Assembly (NCBI RefSeq): GCF_002837185.1 | Contig: NZ_KZ477988.1 | Coordinates: 1-64,000 of the forward strand | Direction: 5' to 3' | DNA: 64,000 nucleotides | From: Pseudomonas fluorescens | Lineage (GTDB): Bacteria; Pseudomonadota; Gammaproteobacteria; Pseudomonadales; Pseudomonadaceae | In this document: one piece after another, positions 33,900 to 42,007 of the stretch | Layout: each line of letters begins with the position of its first letter | How positions within the stretch are numbered: position 1 is the first letter of the stretch | Made by a program: the position numbers and the translations under genes | The notes under the pieces: model-generated | Told to the model about the DNA's origin: nothing | Seen by the model: only the letters and a program-made list of their open reading frames with translations | Database searches by the model: none

Positions 33900-33991
33900 C
33901 ATCGGGGGCAAGCCCCCTCCCACACTTGACCGGGTTCCCAAATCCAACGATGTGAACCCAATCCAATGTGGGAGGGGGCTTGCCCCCGATA
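33900..33991. repeat. Two REP copies, outward-facing pair
   Basis: ATCGGGGGCAAGCCCCCTCC at 33901 and ATGTGGGAGGGGGCTTGCCC at 33966. Their order is reversed compared with the usual REPIN, so they probably arose separately. Confidence 0.85.
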
Positions 33992-34035
33992 GCGGTGTAA
34001 CTGACACAAAAAATCAAAAGCCTTGCGGAGCCCTG

Positions 34036-35415
34036 ATGAGCACTCAACAAAAAGTTTCCTTCTACAACCTGGCCTGGCGCTGGCACTTCTACGCCGGCCT
34101 TTTCGTCGCCCCTTTCATGGTGCTGCTGGCCCTGACCGGCATCATCTACCTGTTCAAACCACAGCTCGACCCGCTGATGTACGGCCACCTGCTCACCGTC
34201 CCCGCCGCCGAACACGCACTGAGCGCCGACGAGCAGTTGCAACGCGCCAGAGCCGCCTACCCCCAGGCGGTGATCAGCAAGTACCTGCCGCCCGCCGATG
34301 CCACCGGCAGCGCACAGTTCGTGATGCAACACGCAGGCCGCGAAGTGACGGTATTCGTCGACCCCTATCGCGGTACCGTCCTGGGTGAGCAGGACGCCAA
34401 CTACAACCTGCAAGCCATCGCCCGCGCCCTGCACGGCGAACTGATGATCGGCACCGTCGGTGATCGCCTGATCGAACTCGCCGCCGGCTGGGGCGTGATG
34501 CTGGTGGTGTCCGGCCTGTACCTGTGGTGGCCACGCGGCAAGTCATCGGCTGGCGTGTTGTGGCCCCGGCTCAACAGCCGTGGCCGCTTGTTCTGGCGCG
34601 ACCTGCACGCTGTCGTCGGTTTCTGGGGCGCAGCGTTTTTGCTGGTGATGCTGCTCAGCGGCATGACCTGGACGGGCTTCTGGGGCAAGCAATACGCCGC
34701 CCTGTGGAACACCTTCCCGGCGGCGATGTGGAACAACGTGCCGCAATCCGACCAGCAGGCACGCGCGCTCAACACCGCCACCCAACAGACCGTGCCCTGG
34801 GCCATGGAAAACACGCCGATGCCAATGTCCGGTGACCATGCCGAACACATGAACCATGGCGCCATGCACGCGGGCCCTGCCGCGCCGACCGTGCGCCTGC
34901 AACAGGTGGTCGACCTGGCCAACGCACGCAAGGTCGAGCCCGGCTACAGCATCACCTTCCCCACCACCGCCACCGGCGTGTTCACTGTTGCCGTGTTCGC
35001 CAACGACCCGCGCAACGACGCCACTCTGCATGTGGACCAGTACACCGGCAAGGTCCTGGCCGATGTGCGTTGGGAACATTACAACCTGGTCGCACGCGCC
35101 ACCGAGACCGGCGTGATGTTGCACGAAGGCAAGATGTTCGGCTGGGTCAACCAACTGATCGTGCTGCTGATCTGCCTGATGATCCTGCTCAGTGCGGTCA
35201 GCGGCGTGGTGATCTGGTGGAAGCGTCGGCCACAGGGCGGGCTGGGCGTGCCGCCGCTGCGTCATGACGTGCCGAAGTGGAAAACCGCGATGGTGATCAT
35301 GCTCGGGCTGGCGATCATTTTCCCGTTGGTGGGCGCATCGTTGATCCTGGTGTGGGCGCTGGATCGCCTGGTGCTGTCACGCTTTTTTGCCCAAGGTGAA
35401 TCTGCCTCAGGTTAA
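34036..35415 (+). CDS. PepSY-associated transmembrane protein with Met/His-rich loop
   Basis: 459 residues from the ATG at 34036, preceded by TTGCGGAG. It has about four membrane helices: N-terminal LALTGIIYLF, then LAAGWGVMLVVSGLYLWWPR, a third near 200-220, and a C-terminal pair. Two PepSY-type periplasmic regions are present. A loop near residues 258-280 is rich in Met and His (MPMSGDHAEHMNHGAMHAG). PepSY membrane proteins beside TonB receptors are thought to reduce or process the imported metal; with OprC this suggests a copper role. That is inference. Confidence 0.85.
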   Translation: MSTQQKVSFYNLAWRWHFYAGLFVAPFMVLLALTGIIYLFKPQLDPLMYGHLLTVPAAEHALSADEQLQRARAAYPQAVISKYLPPADATGSAQFVMQHAGREVTVFVDPYRGTVLGEQDANYNLQAIARALHGELMIGTVGDRLIELAAGWGVMLVVSGLYLWWPRGKSSAGVLWPRLNSRGRLFWRDLHAVVGFWGAAFLLVMLLSGMTWTGFWGKQYAALWNTFPAAMWNNVPQSDQQARALNTATQQTVPWAMENTPMPMSGDHAEHMNHGAMHAGPAAPTVRLQQVVDLANARKVEPGYSITFPTTATGVFTVAVFANDPRNDATLHVDQYTGKVLADVRWEHYNLVARATETGVMLHEGKMFGWVNQLIVLLICLMILLSAVSGVVIWWKRRPQGGLGVPPLRHDVPKWKTAMVIMLGLAIIFPLVGASLILVWALDRLVLSRFFAQGESASG

Positions 35416-35460
35416 GCATGAAACAGGCGAGATGCCCGACGCTACGGGCTTGTGTAGCCT

Positions 35461-35480
35461 TGCGCGACTGTTGTCGCGCA
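35461..35480. terminator. Short GC hairpin after the copper module
   Basis: TGCGCGAC-TGTT-GTCGCGCA, a perfect 8-bp stem, 46 bases past the PepSY stop and just before the Zur-like dyad. It lacks a T run, so termination strength is uncertain. Confidence 0.4.
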
Positions 35481-35486
35481 GCCAAT

Positions 35487-35507
35487 AAGTGTTAACTTAT
35501 AACACTT
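35487..35507 (+). promoter_or_regulatory. Zur-box-like dyad
   Basis: AAGTGTTA-ACTTA-TAACACTT, a perfect 8-bp inverted repeat around 5 bases. It matches the core TGTTA-N5-TAACA of Zur operators and lies 67 bases before the TonB receptor start. Zur represses zinc-uptake genes when zinc is sufficient. Confidence 0.7.
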
Positions 35508-35573
35508 TCTGCGTTATCGTTGCTCGCCGCGCCCTGCGGCGAGCCCCCCTTCAAGAAGCGATTGAATCGACCG

Positions 35574-37682
35574 ATGAACAACTCCCTAGCGTGCGGCCTG
35601 TGCCTGCTCGCCCTGCATACCAACGTCCAGGCCATGACCCTGCCCGAGAGCGCCATCACGGCACCGGCAGTCGATAACGAACGCGTCGAGCTCAATACGC
35701 CGACTACCGCCGGTTCGCGCCTGAACCTGACGGCGCTGCAAACCCCCGGCAGCGTAGAAAGCCAGACCGGCGCGCAGATCCGAGAACGTGGCGACGCCAG
35801 CGTGCAGGACGCCATCTCCCGCGCCACCGGCATCACCCGCACCGGCACCCCGGGCGACGGTGGCACCTCGCTGCAAGCCCGTGGCTTTACCGGCCAAAGC
35901 TCAGTGATGCAACTGTACGACGGTAACCGCATGTACACCGGCATGGGCACCTCGACCTTCCCGGTGGACACCTGGGCGGTGGAACGGGTGGACGTGCTGC
36001 GTGGCCCGGCCTCTGTGCTGTACGGCGAAGGCGCTACCGGCGCGGTGGTCAATACGGTCCCAAAAAGGCCTTTCACGGGCGCGATCGAAAACCACATCCG
36101 CCTCGGCTACGGTTCCTACGACCGCCAGCAACAAGCCCTGGACAGTGGCGGCTCACTGACCGATACCCTGAGCTACCGCCTGAACCTCAACCGCCTGCGC
36201 AGCAACGGTTTCATCGACCGTGGGGACGCCAGCAGCGACTTCATCAGCGGCGCCCTGCGCTGGCAGGCGGCCGACAACCTGAGTTTCACCCTGGCCAGTG
36301 ACTACGGCGACCAGCGCCCACAAAACTACTTCGGCACGCCCCTGATCAACGGCCAGTTGCACAAGGGCCTGCGCGACAAGAACTACAACGTCAGCAACGA
36401 CACTCAGCACTACAACGACCAGTGGACACGCCTGACCAGCGAGTGGCAGTTGAGCGATAACGTCAGCGCCACCAACGAGCTGTACTACCTGAAAAACCAG
36501 CGTCGCTGGCAGAACGCCGAGAACTACAATTTCACCAACGGCCAACTGACCCGCAGCGGCAACTTCGGGATCAAGCACGATCAGGAACAGGTGGGCGACC
36601 GCCAGACCTTCACCTTCAAGCACACCCTGTTCGGCCTCGACAGCCAGACCGTGGCGGGCCTGGAATACAACCGCATCCGCTTCCGCCTGGCGAGCAACAC
36701 GCCGTTTAATGACGTGGCGCAAACCGGCCAACCCGTCGACCTGTATCACCCGGCGCCTGCGCCATTTGCCAGCCAGGACCCGTTCAACCCGGTGTTCGCC
36801 ACCACCACCAGGACGGTGGCCGGCTTTGCGGAAAACCGCCTGCAACTCACGGATAAACTCGCGCTGGTCACCGGCATCCGCCGCGACTACGCGCACATCG
36901 ACCGCGACGATCTGCGCACCGGTGGCCAATCCGATAAAACCCTCACCGGCAATAACTGGAAAGCCGGCCTGGTCTACGCGATCACCCCGCAGACTTCGGT
37001 CTACGGCCAGTACGCCACCAGCACCGACGGCGTCGGCGGGCTGATTTCCCTGAGCCCGAGCCAGCAGCAGTTCGACCTGTCCACTGCCAGGCAGACCGAG
37101 GTTGGTATCAAGCAAGCATTCTGGGACGCACGGGGTGAATGGACCCTGGCGGCCTACCACATCGTCAAGAAGAAGCTGCTGACGGACGTGCCGGGCGCCC
37201 CGGATTTCAAGCAGCAAGTCGGCCAACAATCCTCCAACGGCCTGGAGGCCAGCCTCGACCTGCAACTGCCTCACGCCTGGCAGTTGCACGCCAACGCCGC
37301 CATCGTGCGAGCGCAGTATGACGACTTCAAACAGGACGTCGGCGGCGTGCAGGTGTCGCGCGACGGCAACCGCCCAGTGGACGTGCCGCGCCGCACCGCC
37401 AACCTGTGGCTGAGCAAGGCCGTGACCGACAACGTGCGTGCCGGTGCCGGTGTGCGTTATGTCGATGCACGGTATGCCGACATGGCCAACCAGAACGAGT
37501 TGCCGAGCTACACCGTGGTCGATGCGACGCTGTCGTGGAACGCCATGCGCAACACCACACTGGGCCTGCAACTCAACAACCTGTTCGATCGCACTTATGC
37601 AGTCAGCCAGTACAACGATGGGCAGCAGTGGATTCTGGGTGTACCTCGTTCCATGTTCATTACTGCCGACTACACCTTTTAA
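35574..37682 (+). CDS. TonB-dependent receptor, probably zinc-responsive
   Basis: About 702 residues from the ATG at 35574. A signal peptide, a siderophore-receptor-type plug (TPGSVESQTGAQIRERGDAS, RGFTGQSSVMQLYDG, VDVLRGPASVLYGEGATGAVVN) and a barrel ending in FITADYTF are visible. The architecture is that of a siderophore or metallophore receptor. The upstream dyad and synteny with PA2911-PA2914, reported to be induced by zinc limitation in P. aeruginosa, point to zinc or a zinc complex rather than iron. It is coupled to the ABC genes that follow by a TAATG overlap. Confidence 0.85.
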   Translation: MNNSLACGLCLLALHTNVQAMTLPESAITAPAVDNERVELNTPTTAGSRLNLTALQTPGSVESQTGAQIRERGDASVQDAISRATGITRTGTPGDGGTSLQARGFTGQSSVMQLYDGNRMYTGMGTSTFPVDTWAVERVDVLRGPASVLYGEGATGAVVNTVPKRPFTGAIENHIRLGYGSYDRQQQALDSGGSLTDTLSYRLNLNRLRSNGFIDRGDASSDFISGALRWQAADNLSFTLASDYGDQRPQNYFGTPLINGQLHKGLRDKNYNVSNDTQHYNDQWTRLTSEWQLSDNVSATNELYYLKNQRRWQNAENYNFTNGQLTRSGNFGIKHDQEQVGDRQTFTFKHTLFGLDSQTVAGLEYNRIRFRLASNTPFNDVAQTGQPVDLYHPAPAPFASQDPFNPVFATTTRTVAGFAENRLQLTDKLALVTGIRRDYAHIDRDDLRTGGQSDKTLTGNNWKAGLVYAITPQTSVYGQYATSTDGVGGLISLSPSQQQFDLSTARQTEVGIKQAFWDARGEWTLAAYHIVKKKLLTDVPGAPDFKQQVGQQSSNGLEASLDLQLPHAWQLHANAAIVRAQYDDFKQDVGGVQVSRDGNRPVDVPRRTANLWLSKAVTDNVRAGAGVRYVDARYADMANQNELPSYTVVDATLSWNAMRNTTLGLQLNNLFDRTYAVSQYNDGQQWILGVPRSMFITADYTF

Positions 37683-38470
37683 TGACCTCGCTCACCCTCA
37701 CCGACCTGGCTTGGACTCCACCCGGCCACGACCACTGCCTTCACCAGTTCCAACTGCGTGACGCCGGCCTGCAGGTCGCTGCCGGGGAGTTTGTCGGCCT
37801 GATCGGGCCTAACGGCAGCGGCAAGACCAGCCTGCTGCGCTGTGCCTATCGATTCACCCGGCCGGAGCGCGGCGACGTGATGCTTGAGCACCAGAACGTC
37901 TGGAAGCAAAGCGCCAAGTGGTGTGCGCAACGCATCGCGGTGGTGCTGCAGGAATTCCCCGACGCGTTCGGCTTGCGCGTGGATGAAGTGGTCGCCATGG
38001 GCCGCACACCCCACAAGGGGTTGTTCGACAGCGACACCCAGCACGACCAGCAACTGATCCGCAACGCACTGCAGTCGGTGGGGATGCAGGGTTTCGCAGA
38101 CCACGCCTTCGCCACCCTCTCGGGCGGTGAAAAACAGCGCGTCATCCTGGCTCGTGCCCTGGCCCAGCAACCGCAACTGTTGATCCTCGATGAGCCGACC
38201 AACCACCTCGACCCGCGCTATCAACTGGAGCTGTTAAGGCTGGTCAAGCAGTTGAAAATCGGCACCCTGGCGAGCATCCACGACCTGAACCTGGCCGCCG
38301 CGTTCTGTGATCGCCTGTACGTGATCCATCACGGGCGCATCGTCGCCAGCGGCACGCCCCATGAAGTGCTGACCGCCGCGTTGCTGCGCGACGTGTTTGG
38401 CGTCCAAGCCCTGATCGACACCCATCCCTTGTCCGGCTACCCCCGAATCACCTGGATAACCCAACCATGA
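37682..38470 (+). CDS. ABC transporter ATP-binding protein (FecE/BtuD type)
   Basis: 262 residues. Walker A GPNGSGKTSL, signature LSGGEKQRVILARAL and Walker B LLILDEPTNHLD are all intact. It belongs to the iron-siderophore/cobalamin/heme class of importers. The start overlaps the receptor stop by one base. It pairs with the periplasmic protein and FecCD permease that follow; all four genes overlap end to end. Confidence 0.93.
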   Translation: MTSLTLTDLAWTPPGHDHCLHQFQLRDAGLQVAAGEFVGLIGPNGSGKTSLLRCAYRFTRPERGDVMLEHQNVWKQSAKWCAQRIAVVLQEFPDAFGLRVDEVVAMGRTPHKGLFDSDTQHDQQLIRNALQSVGMQGFADHAFATLSGGEKQRVILARALAQQPQLLILDEPTNHLDPRYQLELLRLVKQLKIGTLASIHDLNLAAAFCDRLYVIHHGRIVASGTPHEVLTAALLRDVFGVQALIDTHPLSGYPRITWITQP

Positions 38471-39414
38471 TCCTGCGCGCCCTGCTGTCTCTCGCACTGT
38501 TGCTCGGTACTGCCCAAGCGTTCGCCGAAGCCACCCATTACCCGCTGACCATCAAGAGCTGCAACCGCGACGTGACCTTCCAGCAAGCCCCGCAACACGC
38601 GGTCAGCCACGACATCAACATGACCCAGATGATGCTCGCCCTGGGCCTCAAGCCACACATGGCCGGCTACAGCGGCGTGACGGGCTGGAAGTCAGTGCCG
38701 CCGGACATGGCCGCGATCCTCGACGGCCTGCCGGAGCTGGCGAGCAAATACCCGTCGGTGGAAACCTTGCTCAATGCCAACGTGGATTTCTTCTTCGCCG
38801 GCTGGGACTACGGCATGCGCGTGGGCGGCGACCTCACGCCGCACACCCTGCAACCCTTGGGTATCAACGTGTATGAGCTGACCGAGTCGTGCGCGTTCGT
38901 GATGAAGCGCCCCGCTGCCACACTGGAAGACACCTATAACGACCTGCGCAACCTGGGCAAGATTTTTGACGTGCAAGACCGTGCCAACGCGCTGATCGCC
39001 CAGATGCAGGCGCAGGTGGCCGAGGTACAAAAAGACCTGCCCGCCGACAAGCCACGGGTGTTTCTTTACGACAGCGGCGAAGACCGCGCCATGACGTCAG
39101 GACGCCTGGGCATGCCACACGCGTTAATCGACGCCGCTGGCGGGCGCAATATCCTCGACGACGTCGACGCCAGCTGGACCCGGGTCAACTGGGAAACCGT
39201 GGTGGAGCGCAACCCGCAGGTGATCGTGATCGTCGACTACAGCGAAATCACGGCCAAACAGAAAGAGCAATTTCTGCTCGATAACCCGGCCCTGCAATCG
39301 GTGGACGCCATCAGGAATCAGCGCTTTATCGTGATCCCGTACGTGCAGGCCACGCCGGGTATCGACAACGTGCTGGCGGTGCAAGCCCTGGCCAAGGGGT
39401 TCCACGGCGAATGA
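38467..39414 (+). CDS. Periplasmic substrate-binding protein of the ABC importer
   Basis: 315 residues with a signal peptide (about 1-20). It is a class III (BtuF/FhuD-like) binding protein: YPLTIKSCNRDVTFQQAP opens the mature domain and the two lobes are joined by a long helix near DTYNDLRNLGKIF. Overlaps with both neighbours are ATGA-type. The ligand is not deducible from the sequence; a metallophore or metal chelate is likely. Confidence 0.9.
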   Translation: MILRALLSLALLLGTAQAFAEATHYPLTIKSCNRDVTFQQAPQHAVSHDINMTQMMLALGLKPHMAGYSGVTGWKSVPPDMAAILDGLPELASKYPSVETLLNANVDFFFAGWDYGMRVGGDLTPHTLQPLGINVYELTESCAFVMKRPAATLEDTYNDLRNLGKIFDVQDRANALIAQMQAQVAEVQKDLPADKPRVFLYDSGEDRAMTSGRLGMPHALIDAAGGRNILDDVDASWTRVNWETVVERNPQVIVIVDYSEITAKQKEQFLLDNPALQSVDAIRNQRFIVIPYVQATPGIDNVLAVQALAKGFHGE

Positions 39415-40421
39415 TCGACCGTCGCTACGCCTTGCTGCTGAGTGCCCTGGGCGCGTTTTTGCTGATCTCCTGCGTGATCTCGCTGGGGTTCGGTTCGGCG
39501 CGGGTACCCGTGGACGTGGTGTGGCGGATCCTGCTGCACAAGACGTGCGGCATCGGTGAAGTGGATTGGAATGCGGGCCAGGAACATATCGTCTGGCTGA
39601 TCCGCGTGCCGCGCATGCTGCTCGGCGCCTTGGTGGGCGCCGGGCTGGCGTTGATCGGCGCGGTGTTGCAGGCCGTGACGCGCAACCCGTTGGCCGACCC
39701 ACATTTGCTCGGTGTGACATCCGGCGCCACCCTCGGCGCGGTGATCGTGGTGCTGCATGTGGGCGAAGTCATCGGCCTGCTGACCCTGCCCATTGCGGCC
39801 TTCATCGGCGCGCTGCTGAGCATGCTGGTGGTGCTGGCCGTGGCCAGTCGCAATGGCCGCCTGGAAAGTGATCGCCTGCTGCTCTGCGGCGTGGCGGTGT
39901 CATTCGTGATGATGGCGGTGGCCAACCTGCTGCTGTTCATGGGCGACCACCGCGCCGCCTCAGCGGTGATGTTCTGGATGCTCGGCGGCCTGGGCCTGGC
40001 GCGTTGGGAGCTGCTGGCGATTCCCGCCGCCACGGTGGTGCTAGGGTTGGCCCTGCTGTCGGGCATGGCGCGCCCGCTCAATGCCCTGATGGCCGGCGAA
40101 CAGACCGCCGTGACCCTGGGCCTGAACGCACGCAACGTGCGCCTCAAGGTGTTTTTGATCGCGTCGTTGATGACCGGCGTGCTGGTGTCGATCAGCGGCT
40201 CCATCGGTTTTGTCGGCCTGATGGTGCCGCACATCGCCCGGCGCCTGGTAGGCGCCGAGCACCGGCGCTTATTGCCGGTGTGCGTGCTGCTGGGCAGCGT
40301 GTTCCTGGTATGGGTCGACGTCGCGGCACGCACGCTGATCGCCCCTGAAGACCTGCCGATTGGCGTGGCGACGGCAGCGATTGGCGGGCTGTTTTTTATC
40401 GGCTTGATGCGCAGGCGCTGA
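39411..40421 (+). CDS. FecCD-family permease
   Basis: 336 residues with about ten membrane helices. The family blocks RVPRMLLGALVGAGLALIGA, QAVTRNPLADPHLLGVTSGA, LMVPHIARRLVG and the loop GLNARNVRLKVF are present. It forms the membrane channel of the importer whose ATPase and binding protein lie just upstream. A 183-bp gap with a sigma-54-type promoter separates it from urtA, so the operon ends here. Confidence 0.93.
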   Translation: MIDRRYALLLSALGAFLLISCVISLGFGSARVPVDVVWRILLHKTCGIGEVDWNAGQEHIVWLIRVPRMLLGALVGAGLALIGAVLQAVTRNPLADPHLLGVTSGATLGAVIVVLHVGEVIGLLTLPIAAFIGALLSMLVVLAVASRNGRLESDRLLLCGVAVSFVMMAVANLLLFMGDHRAASAVMFWMLGGLGLARWELLAIPAATVVLGLALLSGMARPLNALMAGEQTAVTLGLNARNVRLKVFLIASLMTGVLVSISGSIGFVGLMVPHIARRLVGAEHRRLLPVCVLLGSVFLVWVDVAARTLIAPEDLPIGVATAAIGGLFFIGLMRRR

Positions 40422-40534
40422 GCGCGCCCCGTTGTAGCGCACCGCCACGCACCGACACTTGCGCCTGCCATTTCCTGGTGCGTCACGCCTGCAAAAGCGC
40501 GGGCAAACCACGCATTTCATGGGGTTTGTCGACT

Positions 40535-40550
40535 CGGCACAGCGCTTGCA
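40535..40550 (+). promoter_or_regulatory. Sigma-54-type promoter of the urea transport operon
   Basis: CGGCAC-AGCGC-TTGCA: the -24 GG (40536-40537) and -12 GC (40548-40549) are exactly 10 bases apart, and only the first base departs from TGGCAC-N5-TTGCA. The predicted start is near 40561, 44 bases before urtA. Possible NtrC half-sites (GCACC at 40439 and 40449, GGTGC at 40477) lie upstream but do not form a standard dyad. Confidence 0.7.
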
Positions 40551-40604
40551 ATCCCCTGCTCAACTTGTCCCTCACACCCTTGTTGAGTTCACGGAGATCG
40601 CACT

Positions 40605-41870
40605 ATGAAGCGTCGCAGTTTGATCAAGGCATTCACCTTGTCGGCATCCATTGCGGCCATGGGCTTGACCTGGACCGTCCAGGCCGCCGAGACCATCAAG
40701 GTCGGCATCCTGCACTCGTTGTCCGGGACCATGGCGATCTCCGAAACCTCGCTTAAAGACATGGCGCTGATGACCATTGACGAGATCAACGCCAAGGGCG
40801 GTGTGAACGGCAAGATGCTCGAACCGGTGGTGGTGGACCCGGCGTCCAACTGGCCGCTGTTCGCGGAAAAAGGCCGGCAGTTGCTGACCCAGGACAAGGT
40901 CGCCGTGGTGTTCGGCTGCTGGACCTCGGTGTCGCGTAAATCCGTACTGCCGGTGTTCGAAGAACTCAATGGCCTGCTGTTCTACCCGGTGCAGTACGAA
41001 GGCGAGGAGATGTCGCCGAACGTGTTCTATACCGGTGCGGCGCCGAACCAGCAGGCGATCCCGGCGGTGGAATACCTGATGAGCGAAGAAGGCGGCAGCG
41101 CCAAGCGCTTCTTCCTGCTCGGCACCGACTACGTGTACCCGCGCACCACCAACAAGATCCTGCGCGCCTTCCTGCATGCCAAAGGCGTGGCGGATAAAGA
41201 TATCGAAGAGGTCTACACCCCGTTCGGCCACAGCGACTACCAGACCATCGTCGCCAACATCAAGAAGTTCTCCGCCGGCGGCAAGACCGCAGTGATTTCC
41301 ACCGTGAATGGCGACTCCAATGTGCCGTTCTACAAGGAACTGGCCAACCAGGGCCTGAAGGCGACCGATGTACCGGTGGTGGCATTCTCCGTGGGTGAAG
41401 AAGAACTGCGCGGCATCGACACCAAGCCGCTGGTGGGCAACCTGGCGGCGTGGAACTACTTCCAGTCGGTAGAGAACCCGGTGAACCAGAAATTCGTCGC
41501 CGACTGGAAAGCCTACGCCAAGAAACACAACCTGCCGGGCGCGGATAAAGCCGTGACCAATGACCCGATGGAAGCCACCTACGTAGGCATCCATATGTGG
41601 GCGCAGGCGGCGGAGAAAGCCAAGTCCACCGACGTCGACAAAGTGCGTGAAGCCCTGGCCGGCCAGACCTTCGCCGCGCCGTCTGGCTTCACCCTGACCA
41701 TGGACAAGACCAACCACCACCTGCACAAGCCGGTGATGATCGGCGAAATCCAGGCCGACGGGCAGTTCTCGGTGGTGTGGCAGACCGAAGCGCCGATTCG
41801 GGCGCAGCCGTGGAGCCCGTACATTCCGGGCAATGACAAGAAGCCGGACTATGCGGTGAAGAGCAACTGA
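40605..41870 (+). CDS. urtA: Urea ABC transporter, substrate-binding protein
   Basis: 421 residues with a signal peptide (about 1-27). It is a type I periplasmic binding protein of the Leu/Ile/Val class. IKVGILHSLSGTMAISET, VVFGCWTSVSRKSVLPV and NGLLFYPVQYEGEE are typical of UrtA, and the following urtBCDE and urease genes confirm the ligand as urea. A REPIN separates it from urtB. Confidence 0.95.
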   Translation: MKRRSLIKAFTLSASIAAMGLTWTVQAAETIKVGILHSLSGTMAISETSLKDMALMTIDEINAKGGVNGKMLEPVVVDPASNWPLFAEKGRQLLTQDKVAVVFGCWTSVSRKSVLPVFEELNGLLFYPVQYEGEEMSPNVFYTGAAPNQQAIPAVEYLMSEEGGSAKRFFLLGTDYVYPRTTNKILRAFLHAKGVADKDIEEVYTPFGHSDYQTIVANIKKFSAGGKTAVISTVNGDSNVPFYKELANQGLKATDVPVVAFSVGEEELRGIDTKPLVGNLAAWNYFQSVENPVNQKFVADWKAYAKKHNLPGADKAVTNDPMEATYVGIHMWAQAAEKAKSTDVDKVREALAGQTFAAPSGFTLTMDKTNHHLHKPVMIGEIQADGQFSVVWQTEAPIRAQPWSPYIPGNDKKPDYAVKSN

Positions 41871-41889
41871 AGCCCACCACAGGCTAAAA

Positions 41890-41980
41890 ATGTGGGAGGG
41901 GGCTTGCCCCCGATAGCGCAGTGTCAGACATATATTCATCAACTGACACACTGCAATCGGGGGCAAGCCCCCTCCCACAC
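41890..41980. repeat. REPIN (inverted REP pair)
   Basis: Inverted REP copies with the spacer GCAGTGTCAG ... CTGACACACTGC. It lies within the urt operon, between urtA and urtB. Confidence 0.9.
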
Positions 41981-42007
41981 TGTCCCCGCATGATCAGGAC
42001 ATTGTGT

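Noticed and set aside
33952..34035. Upstream extension of the PepSY protein
   Set aside because: The extra 28 codons are translated REP sequence.
35416..35573. Fur box upstream of the TonB receptor
   Set aside because: I find no 19-bp GATAAT-like site; the clear dyad fits Zur better.
40466..40486. TGGTGCGTCACGCCTGCAA as a sigma-54 promoter
   Set aside because: The distance between GG and GC is 12, not 10 bases; the site at 40535 has the correct spacing.
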